From NCBI GenBank assembly GCA_017988355.1, contig JAGNRX010000027.1:1-10369 (forward strand): 10,369 nucleotides of DNA, read 5' to 3'. Shown in pieces: positions 1 to 5,969 of this stretch. The stretch's first letter is position 1. Each line of letters opens with the position of its first letter. Under the pieces are notes generated by a model. The model ran no database searches. It worked only from the letters and a program-made list of their open reading frames with translations, and was not told where the DNA came from. A program made the translations under genes and the position numbers. Origin of the DNA: Bacteroidales bacterium (GTDB lineage Bacteria > Bacteroidota > Bacteroidia > Bacteroidales > P3).

Positions 1-273
1 GTTAAACTTATTACAAAACATCACTTTAATAAAAAAATTAATTGACAAAATTACAAATAATAAATCATATATTAGCTATTCTTGTTATTATCTTGACTTT
101 ATTATTATTATGATTTACTATTTCTTTTTGACTAATTATATCTCTCATAATTAATAAGCTTAAAATTTATATGGCCTAAAAATTGATTGATATGGTTATT
201 TAGAAAATAAATATATATCTTTGCAGCATTAATTAGTTATAATAACTATTTGTTATTTTTAAAATTATTTGAC
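1..273. other. AT-rich intergenic region upstream of the first operon
   Basis: This stretch is extremely AT-rich and I recognise no gene, RNA or repeat family in it. A reading frame from the left edge closes with TGA at 43-45 and another stays open to about 151. Both translate to low-complexity Ile/Asn/Lys/Tyr-rich peptides with no family resemblance, as expected by chance in such AT-rich DNA. The only interpretable signal is a promoter-like box near its right end. The C-terminus of an upstream gene could lie at the extreme left, but nothing visible proves it. Confidence 0.6.
216..223 (+). promoter_or_regulatory. Bacteroidota-type -7 box (TATCTTTG) for the regulator-lspA operon
   Basis: TATCTTTG matches the Bacteroidota sigma-ABfr -7 consensus TAnnTTTG in every fixed position. 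It would start transcription near 230, giving a leader of about 44 bases before the ATG at 274. The -33 side is poor: at the ideal 19-base spacing the sequence is TGGT rather than TTTG. The call therefore rests on the -7 box and its position. It is weaker than the two promoters further right. Confidence 0.55.
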
Positions 274-678
274 ATGAGCCAAGACAATGCTGTTTTAAGA
301 AGATATTCTGATGAAGAATTAAATGAATTTAAGGAGATTATTGAGGAAAAACTTACTCAAGCTAGAAAAAACCTTGATATGTTATTGGAAGCTGCATCAA
401 ATAACGCAAATGACTTAGGAGATACTTCGCCATCTTTTAAAGTTTTAGAAGAAGGCAGTAGTGTTCAATCGAAAGAAGAAAATTCTAATATGGCTTCAAG
501 GCAACAAAAGTTTATTAAGGACTTGGAAGCTGCACTTGTTAGGATTGATAGCAAAACATACGGTATATGCCGCATTTCAGGAGAATTAATTCCTAAAGAA
601 AGATTACGTTTAGTTCCTCATGCAACTCTTACTGTTGATGCCAAGAATAAGGAATCTCAAATGAAAAGAAATAAATGA
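274..678 (+). CDS. TraR/DksA family regulator with degenerate zinc finger
   Basis: This 134-residue protein resembles DksA/TraR-family regulators. Known members bind in the secondary channel of RNA polymerase and adjust promoter output, often together with ppGpp. Residues about 12-92 are charged and helical, fitting the coiled-coil arm. Residues 96-119 hold the C-terminal signature YGICRISGELIPKERLR followed by VPHATL. The classical four-cysteine zinc site is missing: only Cys99 is present, and the position of the second cysteine is Ser102. From memory, Bacteroidota relatives often show this loss, so it is probably a lineage trait and not damage. I chose ATG 274 (MSQDN...) over an in-frame TTG at 250, because the extra eight residues are hydrophobic and unlike the family. 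The stop overlaps the lspA start (ATGA), indicating translational coupling. Which promoters it controls cannot be read here. Confidence 0.88.
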   Translation: MSQDNAVLRRYSDEELNEFKEIIEEKLTQARKNLDMLLEAASNNANDLGDTSPSFKVLEEGSSVQSKEENSNMASRQQKFIKDLEAALVRIDSKTYGICRISGELIPKERLRLVPHATLTVDAKNKESQMKRNK

Positions 679-1337
679 GAAAACCCCTTATACTAATCTT
701 CGCTATTCTTATATTAGACCAAATACTAAAGATTTGGATTAAGTTAAATTTAAGTCTTGGAGAAGAAATTGCCTTAATTGGAGATTGGTGTAAAATTCAT
801 TTTATTGAAAATGAAGGTATGGCTTTTGGAATGTCCTTTGGTGGAGATTGGGGAAAGCTATTTCTTACTTTATTTAGAATATTTGCATCTGTCCTAATCT
901 TTATTTACTTGAGAAAACTTATAATAAGGAAAGAATCTAAGCTTATTATTTATAGTATGGCTTTGATTTTTGCGGGAGCAGTTGGAAACATCATCGACTC
1001 TCTATTCTATGGTCTAATCTTCACAGAAAGTAGTTTCTTCAATAATGCAGAGATTTTTCAAGGAGGTTATGGCTCTTTCCTTCATGGCAGGGTGGTAGAT
1101 ATGTTCTATTTCCCCCTAATTAATACAACCTTCCCTTCTTGGCTACCTTTTTTTGGAGGACAGCCTTTTCAATTTTTCAATGCAATTTTTAATATTGCCG
1201 ACATTTCAATAACATTTGGTGTCTTAGTACTAATTGTTTCAATTCTTTCTTCTAATAATAAGGAAAAAGAAATCCAATCTGAGAAAGATGAAAAGAATCA
1301 AAAAGAAATTATTATAGATAATATTACTCAAGAGTAA
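675..1337 (+). CDS. lspA: Lipoprotein signal peptidase (signal peptidase II), extended form
   Basis: LspA is an inner-membrane aspartyl protease that removes the signal peptide from prolipoproteins after the cysteine is lipidated. Family landmarks are visible: Asp15 in the first helix, the ENEGMAFG motif at 45-52, GNIID at 104-108, RVVDMF at 139-144 and FNIADISI at 172-179. By alignment with characterised LspA, Asp142 and Asp176 should be the catalytic pair. At 220 residues it is clearly longer than the roughly 160 usual in Proteobacteria. The extra length is a loop at about 113-137, a longer stretch between the two catalytic aspartates (148-170), and a charged Lys/Glu-rich tail after 198. 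I recall similar insertions in other Bacteroidota LspA proteins. The usual Arg after GNxxD is Ser109 here. The start overlaps the preceding stop by four bases, so expression is probably coupled to the regulator. Confidence 0.95.
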   Translation: MRKPLILIFAILILDQILKIWIKLNLSLGEEIALIGDWCKIHFIENEGMAFGMSFGGDWGKLFLTLFRIFASVLIFIYLRKLIIRKESKLIIYSMALIFAGAVGNIIDSLFYGLIFTESSFFNNAEIFQGGYGSFLHGRVVDMFYFPLINTTFPSWLPFFGGQPFQFFNAIFNIADISITFGVLVLIVSILSSNNKEKEIQSEKDEKNQKEIIIDNITQE

Positions 1338-1340
1338 ACA

Positions 1341-2624
1341 GTGGAAATAATCATTATTTTAGTTCTAATCATTATTAACGGTCTATTCTCAATGAGTGAG
1401 ATTGCCGTTATTTCTTCACGTAAATCGAAATTAGAATCTCTAAACAAAAAGGGAGATAGTAATGCAAAGAAAATCCTTAAAACAGCTGAGAAGCCAGAGT
1501 ATTTTCTTTCAACAGTTCAAATTGCAATTACAGCTATAAGCCTTGTGATTGGTTTATATTCAGGTAAAATTCTTTCTAAACCTTTAGACGAGTTTCTCAC
1601 CAATAGTTTGGGTTTAGGAGCTTATTCAATCTTTATTTCACATATTGCTATTGTTGTGCTCGTAACTTATATTACTCTTGTTTTAGGCGAATTGCTTCCA
1701 AAGAAAATAGGTTTGAATAATCCAGAAAAGATAGCAAGTCTTATCATTACCCCTATGAATTTCCTGACAAAACTAACCTATCCCTTTGTTTTACTTTTGT
1801 CTTTTAGCACCAATTTATTAATAAAAGTCTTTAGGATTAAGAAAAATGAAAACTCTATAATAACCGAAGATGAAATTAAGCAAATTATTAATGAGAGTAT
1901 GGAGGATGGAGAGATTCAAGAGGTTGAACAAGGCATTGTTGAAAGAGTGTTTAGCTTAGGTGATAGAGATATTGCATCCCTAATGACTCATAGGACAGAC
2001 TTTGAATGGATTGATATTGATGATGGTTATGAAGAAATTATTAAGAAAATTGAAGAAAGTATACATTATATATATCCTGTAATTGATAAGACTTTGGACA
2101 ATATTGTTGGTGTGGTTTATCTTAAAGATATGTTCAATAAAAGAACAGGAACAATTAGGGATATTGTAGAAGAGCCTCATTTTATTCCAGAAAGTTCAAG
2201 TGTTTATCATGCTTTGGAGGTTTTTAAGCAAAACAAGATTAGTTATGCTCTAATAATTGATGAGTTTGGACTTATTATTGGGATGGTTACAATGAATGAT
2301 ATTTTAGAATCACTTGTTGGCTCAGCAGATCAAATTGGTGAGGTTGATAATGAGTATAAGTTAATGAAAAGAGATGAAAACTCTTGGCTTGTTGACGGAC
2401 AATATCCTTTTTTTGACTTTCTGAGCTATTTTGAACTAGAAGACAAATACCAAGAATTATCTTATAATACTTTAAGTGGTCTAATTTTAGATCTTACAGG
2501 TAAAATACCTAAAGAAGGAGATAAAATATATTGGGAAATGTTTTGTTTTGAGATAGTTGATATGGATATTGCTCGTATTGACAAGGTTCTTGCATCAAAA
2601 AATATGAAAGATATAGAAAAATAA
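1341..2624 (+). CDS. CNNM/CorC-HlyC family membrane protein with CBS pair
   Basis: This 427-residue protein has the three-part layout of the CNNM/CorC (hemolysin C-like) family. The DUF21/CNNM membrane domain covers about 1-165, with the helix-1 signature NGLFSMSEIAVISSRK (13-28) and several further hydrophobic segments. Two CBS domains follow at about 215-270 and 279-330, the second including YALIIDEFGLIIGMVTMNDI. A CorC_HlyC C-terminal domain lies at about 338-415. Family members act in Mg2+ or Co2+ efflux or tolerance, with the CBS pair sensing nucleotides. The flavobacterial gliding protein GldE belongs to the same superfamily, so a link to secretion is possible but not shown. The start is GTG at 1341, three bases after the lspA stop. 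The next in-frame ATG (1392) would remove most of the first helix, so GTG is preferred. The close spacing suggests cotranscription with lspA. Confidence 0.88.
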   Translation: MEIIIILVLIIINGLFSMSEIAVISSRKSKLESLNKKGDSNAKKILKTAEKPEYFLSTVQIAITAISLVIGLYSGKILSKPLDEFLTNSLGLGAYSIFISHIAIVVLVTYITLVLGELLPKKIGLNNPEKIASLIITPMNFLTKLTYPFVLLLSFSTNLLIKVFRIKKNENSIITEDEIKQIINESMEDGEIQEVEQGIVERVFSLGDRDIASLMTHRTDFEWIDIDDGYEEIIKKIEESIHYIYPVIDKTLDNIVGVVYLKDMFNKRTGTIRDIVEEPHFIPESSSVYHALEVFKQNKISYALIIDEFGLIIGMVTMNDILESLVGSADQIGEVDNEYKLMKRDENSWLVDGQYPFFDFLSYFELEDKYQELSYNTLSGLILDLTGKIPKEGDKIYWEMFCFEIVDMDIARIDKVLASKNMKDIEK

Positions 2625-2636
2625 ATTTCGATTTAA

Positions 2637-2667
2637 TTGGTAAAATAAAATATCTTTAATACTTTTG
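2637..2667 (+). promoter_or_regulatory. Promoter of the exbB-exbD operon (TTGG-N19-TACTTTTG)
   Basis: The -7 box TACTTTTG (2660-2667) fits TAnnTTTG exactly. A TTGG at 2637-2640 occupies the -33 position at the ideal 19-base spacing (consensus TTTG). Transcription would begin near 2674, leaving about 46 bases of AT-rich leader before the exbB ATG at 2720. The same TACTTTTG octamer precedes the metalloprotease gene. No terminator is visible between the upstream CBS-domain gene and this promoter, so some read-through into exbB is possible. Confidence 0.75.
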
Positions 2668-2719
2668 CACAATTCAAACGAGAATTTTTATAATAAATTA
2701 ATAACACAATTTAAAAGCT

Positions 2720-3529
2720 ATGAAAAAAGTATGTGCTTATTTGTCAATAGTTATCATATTGACTTTAGGTTTATCTAATGCTGTTTTTGCACAAAAAGAA
2801 ACAGCTAAACCAACAGAAACAACAACTGTATCTGCAACAGAAACTGCAGCAACAGACGCAGTGGCTCCTGAAAGTGATGAAGCAACTGCTGTTGAATCAC
2901 AATCATTCCATCAAGTATTGAAAGCAAAATATATTGAGGGAGGAGTGCCATGGATGACACCTATCTTGATTGTTTTAATTCTAGGATTGGCTTTAGTGAT
3001 TGAACGTATTCTTTATCTTAACCTTGCTACAACAAATGCAGATAAATTATTATTGCAAATTGAAGATAAAGTTAAGGCTGGGAATTATGACGGAGCAAAA
3101 GATGTTTGTCGCAACACTCGCGGCCCTCTTGCTTCAATTTTCTTCCAAGGTCTTGACCGCGTTGATAATGGTCTAGAAGATGCTGAAAAAGCATTAACAT
3201 CTTATGGAGGAGTTCAAATGGCTAGATTAGAAAGTAATATGGTTTGGATTTCATTGTTTATTGCAATTGCTCCATCTCTAGGATTCTTAGGAACAGTTGT
3301 TGGGATGGTTCAAGCATTTGATGACATTGAAAAAGCGGGAGATATTTCTCCAACAGTTGTTGCTGGAGGTATGAAAGTGGCTCTTATCACAACAATCTTT
3401 GGTTTGATTTCAGCTCTTATTCTTCAAGTTTGTTATAACTACCTTCTTTCAAAAATTGAAAGCATTGTAACAACTATGGAAGATGCTTCTATTTCATTTA
3501 TGGATATCTTGGTTAAAAACAGAAAATAG
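2720..3529 (+). CDS. exbB: ExbB/TolQ/MotA-type proton channel subunit
   Basis: This 269-residue inner-membrane protein belongs to the MotA/TolQ/ExbB family, whose pentamers surround ExbD/TolR helices and convert proton flow into force. The N-terminus looks like a signal peptide or extra helix (residues 4-24, ending VFA before Gln25). It is followed by a low-complexity Thr/Ala/Glu linker (26-62). Family helices are at about 79-99, 174-199 and 214-240. The hallmark GFLGTVVGMVQAF is at 188-200, and the helix ending ITTIFGLISAL carries the pore-lining threonines. The leading hydrophobic segment and acidic linker are absent from E. coli ExbB but familiar in Bacteroidota homologues. It has its own promoter and is followed by an unknown membrane protein and two ExbD genes. 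Whether it serves TonB-dependent uptake or a Tol-like envelope role is not decided by sequence. Confidence 0.92.
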   Translation: MKKVCAYLSIVIILTLGLSNAVFAQKETAKPTETTTVSATETAATDAVAPESDEATAVESQSFHQVLKAKYIEGGVPWMTPILIVLILGLALVIERILYLNLATTNADKLLLQIEDKVKAGNYDGAKDVCRNTRGPLASIFFQGLDRVDNGLEDAEKALTSYGGVQMARLESNMVWISLFIAIAPSLGFLGTVVGMVQAFDDIEKAGDISPTVVAGGMKVALITTIFGLISALILQVCYNYLLSKIESIVTTMEDASISFMDILVKNRK

Positions 3530-3544
3530 TAATAAAAACGGCAA

Positions 3545-3563
3545 TATTCCTTTCAAAGGAATA
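3545..3563 (+). other. Perfect 19-base palindrome between exbB and the next gene
   Basis: TATTCCTTT-C-AAAGGAATA is a perfect inverted repeat starting 15 bases after the exbB stop. As RNA it can form an eight-base-pair stem with a UCA loop. No U-tract follows, so it is not a standard intrinsic terminator. It could be an mRNA 3'-end stabiliser or processing hairpin giving more ExbB than the downstream subunits, which would suit the 5:2 ExbB:ExbD stoichiometry known for the complex. It could also be a protein-binding operator. Confidence 0.5.
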
Positions 3564-3594
3564 ACAAACTATTTTAATTACTAAATTATTAACC

Positions 3595-3600
3595 AGGAGG
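3595..3600 (+). promoter_or_regulatory. Strong Shine-Dalgarno (AGGAGG) for the unknown membrane protein
   Basis: A full AGGAGG lies six bases before the ATG at 3607. Bacteroidota genes mostly lack such motifs, and the other starts in this window are preceded by AT-rich leaders, except for the second exbD gene. The site fixes the start of the downstream gene and suggests independent, efficient initiation after the 77-base gap. Confidence 0.8.
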
Positions 3601-3606
3601 TATAAA

Positions 3607-4059
3607 ATGAAAAAAGATTTTAAAAAATTATATTGGACAATCGCAATAATATGGGGAACTATTGCTTCATTAACTACAGTATTGTATGCTGCATTTTTTG
3701 AAAACACCGCAATGGCTCAAATATTTTGGAATTTGTCCTATTGGACAGTAGTTATCTTTTTAGCTTTTAGTGTGATTTCTGCAATAGGATTTGCATTAGG
3801 ATTTATTATCCAAGGCTTTATTGATAATCCAAAAAAACAAATGGGAATTATTATTGCTGTCGCAGCATTAGCAGTAGCTTTCATAGGTTCATACCTATTA
3901 TCATCAGGAACAGACGTATCAGCAGACTTGTTTGAAAAAACAGGTACAAGTTATAGTAGCTCTAAATTAATTGGAGGAACTATATATATGGTATATGTTT
4001 TGTTCTTTGGTGTATTAGCCGCAACTTTATATGCAGAGGTAGCAAAAAAATTTAAATAA
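3607..4059 (+). CDS. Four-helix membrane protein of the ExbB/ExbD operon, function unknown
   Basis: I do not recognise a characterised family. The 150-residue protein has four likely transmembrane helices (about 8-31, 43-71, 79-99 and 121-143). It has a Lys-rich start and a Lys-rich end (AEVAKKFK), so both termini probably face the cytoplasm. A polar stretch at 100-118 (SGTDVSADLFEKTGTSYSSS) would be periplasmic. No enzymatic motif or cysteine is visible. It has an unusually good ribosome binding site and is two bases from the following exbD, so it is translated as part of this operon. I recall a small hypothetical membrane protein in the same place between exbB and exbD in other Bacteroidota, which would make it a genuine accessory subunit. 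That memory needs checking. The likely role, inferred from context only, is assembly or modulation of the proton channel. Confidence 0.8.
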   Translation: MKKDFKKLYWTIAIIWGTIASLTTVLYAAFFENTAMAQIFWNLSYWTVVIFLAFSVISAIGFALGFIIQGFIDNPKKQMGIIIAVAALAVAFIGSYLLSSGTDVSADLFEKTGTSYSSSKLIGGTIYMVYVLFFGVLAATLYAEVAKKFK

Positions 4060-4061
4060 CT

Positions 4062-4643
4062 ATGGCAAGAAAAAAGAAAACGTTACCAGGGATGAACAGT
4101 AGTTCAATGGCGGATATTTCGTTCCTTTTGTTAACTTTCTTCCTATTAACTTCATCAATTAATACGGATTTAGGTATTCAAAGACGTTTACCACCGCCAT
4201 CTGACCCTAATGTTCAGCCACCTGAAATATATAAGAGGAATACTTTTACTGTTAAGGTAAACCGTGCAGACCAACTTCTTTTCGATGGTCAAATAGGAGA
4301 GGTAACAGGATTGAAAGAACGTGCTAAAGAATTTCTTTCTAATCCACAAAACCTACCAAACCTGCCGGAAAAAACAGAAATTGAAATCCCTTTAATAGGT
4401 AAATATGAAGTATCGAAAGGTGTAATCTCTCTTCAAAACGATAGAGGAACTTCTTATGATATGTATTTCAAGGTTCAAAACGAATTGACAGCTGCAATTA
4501 ATGAGTTGAAAGATGAGCTAGCAAGAACAAGATTTGGAAGAGGCTACAAAGATTGCCTTCCAGATCAAAGAGAAGCAATTGATAAAGCTATTCCTACAGC
4601 AATTTCTGAGGCAGAACCTAAAAATATAGGAGGAGATAAATAA
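4062..4643 (+). CDS. exbD: ExbD/TolR-type biopolymer transport protein, first copy
   Basis: This 193-residue protein has the ExbD/TolR plan: a short basic cytoplasmic start (ARKKK), one membrane helix at about 18-35, and a periplasmic domain. The motif MADISFLLLTFFLL places Asp18 at the position of the proton-carrying aspartate of E. coli ExbD (Asp25). The periplasmic part begins with a Pro-rich stretch (RRLPPPSDP) and is longer than the roughly 140 residues of E. coli ExbD. It has a central insert around 80-125 and a charged tail after 155. It starts two bases after the unknown membrane protein and its stop overlaps the next exbD start by one base, so all are co-translated. The two ExbD copies differ strongly outside the helix, so they may form a heterodimer in the ExbB pore. 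This is inference. Confidence 0.9.
   Translation: MARKKKTLPGMNSSSMADISFLLLTFFLLTSSINTDLGIQRRLPPPSDPNVQPPEIYKRNTFTVKVNRADQLLFDGQIGEVTGLKERAKEFLSNPQNLPNLPEKTEIEIPLIGKYEVSKGVISLQNDRGTSYDMYFKVQNELTAAINELKDELARTRFGRGYKDCLPDQREAIDKAIPTAISEAEPKNIGGDK
4628..4633 (+). promoter_or_regulatory. Shine-Dalgarno (AGGAGG) for the second exbD gene, inside the first
   Basis: AGGAGG sits nine bases before the ATG at 4643, within the last codons of the preceding exbD gene (reading Gly-Gly). Together with the one-base stop/start overlap (TAATG) it indicates coupled translation. It is the second strong SD in this operon, which is notable for this phylum. Confidence 0.65.
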
Positions 4644-5113
4644 TGGGAAGATTTAAAGAAAGAGGAGGAAGCTCATCACCTGAATTAAATACAGGTTCTA
4701 TGTCAGATATTATTTTCATGCTTTTGTTTTTCTTTATGGTAATTACCACAATGAGAGAGAGCACCCTATTTGTTAGGGTAAACGTTCCTCAGGGTTCAGA
4801 AATACAAAAACTAGAAAAGAAATCCTTAAATAGCTATGTTTATATAGGACAACCGCTTGAAATTAAAAAGTTTGGTTCGGCTCCACGTATTCAATTAAAT
4901 GACCAATTTGCTGAAGTAAGCGATATAAGATCATTTATTGAATCAGAAAGAGCAGCTAGAAACGAAGTGGACATTCCTTTCCTTACAACCACAATTAAAT
5001 GTGATAAAGAAGTAAAGATGGGAGATGTAAGTGACGTTAAACAAGAACTTCGACAAGTTGGAGCACTAAGAATAATGTATGCAGCTTCTAGAAGAACAAA
5101 AGACACATACTAA
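4643..5113 (+). CDS. exbD: ExbD/TolR-type biopolymer transport protein, second copy
   Basis: This 156-residue ExbD-family protein has a basic, Gly/Ser-rich N-terminus (GRFKERGGSSSP), then the helix motif SMSDIIFMLLFFFMV with Asp22 as the predicted proton carrier, and a periplasmic domain from about residue 38. Its C-terminal region, with VSDVKQELRQVGALRIMYAA near the end, fits the strand-helix-strand fold of ExbD/TolR periplasmic domains. It is shorter than the first copy and closer to the usual family length. It is the last gene of the operon: an intrinsic terminator begins 22 bases after its stop. No tonB gene follows, so the TonB-type partner, if there is one, must be encoded elsewhere. 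Confidence 0.9.
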   Translation: MGRFKERGGSSSPELNTGSMSDIIFMLLFFFMVITTMRESTLFVRVNVPQGSEIQKLEKKSLNSYVYIGQPLEIKKFGSAPRIQLNDQFAEVSDIRSFIESERAARNEVDIPFLTTTIKCDKEVKMGDVSDVKQELRQVGALRIMYAASRRTKDTY

Positions 5114-5134
5114 TTAATATAGATTTTACAATTT

Positions 5135-5167
5135 AAGCTGCCTAATTTCTTTTAGGCAGCTTTTTTT
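5135..5167 (+). terminator. Intrinsic terminator of the exbB-exbD operon
   Basis: AAGCTGCCTAA (5135-5145) pairs perfectly with TTAGGCAGCTT (5152-5162) around a six-base loop, giving an eleven-base-pair stem with a GC-rich core. A run of seven T follows (5161-5167). It lies just after the second exbD gene. The 5' flank lacks an A-tract, so it should act mainly on the + strand. Confidence 0.93.
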
Positions 5168-5179
5168 ATTTATCATAGT

Positions 5180-5902
5180 ATGGAATTTAAATGTAAGGAA
5201 TTTTCTCTAAATCATTCAAAGAGCTCAATGAAGATAGGTACAGATGCAATAGTAATATCTTCACTATCTCCCGATATTTTGCCATCCAAAGTTTTAGATA
5301 TTGGAACAGGATGTGGAATTATTGCTTTATGCATGGCTCAAAAACACCCTCTATCAGAAATAACAGCCATTGATATAGATAAAGATTCAATTCAAGAAGC
5401 TAAATCCAATTTCAAAAACTCAAAATTTAATATAAAACTCAACGCCATAGAGATTGATATCCTTTCGTTCTCAAAGCAAACACAAGAAAAATTTGATCTA
5501 ATAATTACAAATCCACCTTACTTTATTTCAAGTTTAGAAAATCCCTCTCAAAACAGAACAAATGCACGCCACACCTGCTCGTTAACATACGAAAATCTTA
5601 TTCATAGTTCACATAACCTGTTATCAAAAGAAGGGATTCTATGTATTATTCTCCCAAACAAAGAATCTGAAATATTTGTTGAGAAAGCAAAAGCTTATGA
5701 TTTTGAAATCATAAAGACGATAATAATATACTCTAAAGCAAATAAAGAATGTGAGAGAGTGGTTCTACATTTAAAAATCAAAGAAAAAGAAAACCATCAA
5801 TCAATGTCAAATGTTTCAGAGAACAGTATAGTAATTCTTAGAAATAATGATAATACTCCAACAAAAGAGTATTTCGATTTGGTGAAAAATTACTTACTTT
5901 AA
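5180..5902 (+). CDS. trmN6: tRNA1(Val) (adenine(37)-N6)-methyltransferase
   Basis: This 240-residue SAM-dependent methyltransferase resembles E. coli TrmN6 (YfiC), which methylates N6 of A37 next to the anticodon of tRNA1(Val). The N-terminal segment MKIGTDAIVISSLSPD (17-32) parallels the MKVGTDGILLGAW segment of YfiC. SAM motif I is VLDIGTGCG (38-46), the acidic end of strand 2 is AIDID (63-67), and the catalytic NPPYF is at 111-115. Family-specific features after the active site are also present: an NARHTCSLTYENL segment, the EGILCIILPNK strand, and a C-terminal SIVILRN plus EYFDLV...YLL. Length is close to that of YfiC. It starts 12 bases after the T-run of the preceding terminator, with no good promoter or SD in the gap, so expression may depend on terminator read-through. 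Related NPPY enzymes (PrmC, RlmF) fit less well because the N-terminal MKIGTD segment is specific to this family. Confidence 0.9.
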   Translation: MEFKCKEFSLNHSKSSMKIGTDAIVISSLSPDILPSKVLDIGTGCGIIALCMAQKHPLSEITAIDIDKDSIQEAKSNFKNSKFNIKLNAIEIDILSFSKQTQEKFDLIITNPPYFISSLENPSQNRTNARHTCSLTYENLIHSSHNLLSKEGILCIILPNKESEIFVEKAKAYDFEIIKTIIIYSKANKECERVVLHLKIKEKENHQSMSNVSENSIVILRNNDNTPTKEYFDLVKNYLL

Positions 5903-5927
5903 TCAAGGAAGTTTCCTCTTCCCTAAT

Positions 5928-5969
5928 TTCTTTCTTTGAAAGAGTAAAATGAATCAAAGAAAGAATTTT
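5928..5969 (+). terminator. Possible hairpin/terminator after trmN6
   Basis: TTCTTTCTTTGA (5928-5939) is the exact reverse complement of TCAAAGAAAGAA in the first tandem unit (5954-5965). This gives a potential twelve-base-pair stem with a 14-base loop, followed by TTTT (5966-5969). It is placed where a trmN6 terminator is expected. The stem is A:U-rich and the T-run short, so termination would be weak. The same arm can pair equally with the second unit (5975-5986). Confidence 0.35.

Noticed and set aside
2..151. Possible C-terminal fragment of an upstream gene
   Set aside because: The open frame translates to low-complexity Ile/Tyr/Asn-rich sequence and nothing identifies a protein.
250..273. 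TTG at 250 as an upstream start for the DksA-like gene
   Set aside because: The added residues are hydrophobic and unlike the family, and the ATG at 274 gives the normal start and length.
1980..2180. Open minus-strand frame inside the CBS-domain gene
   Set aside because: It lies wholly opposite a well-supported gene, has no family resemblance, and its composition is what antisense of AT-rich coding DNA gives.
3513..3707. Minus-strand frame across the exbB / unknown-gene junction
   Set aside because: It overlaps the start of a gene with a strong SD, has no promoter or RBS of its own, and its sequence is low complexity.
4891..5106. Minus-strand frame inside the second exbD gene
   Set aside because: Antisense shadow of a conserved gene with no recognisable product.
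5120..5127. TAGATTTT as a -7 box for trmN6
   Set aside because: It misses the final G, has no -33 element at 19 bases, and would place the terminator hairpin inside the trmN6 leader.
5180..5902. PrmC or RlmF instead of TrmN6
   Set aside because: They share NPPY and SAM motifs, but the N-terminal MKIGTD segment, the C-terminal region and the length match the TrmN6/YfiC family.
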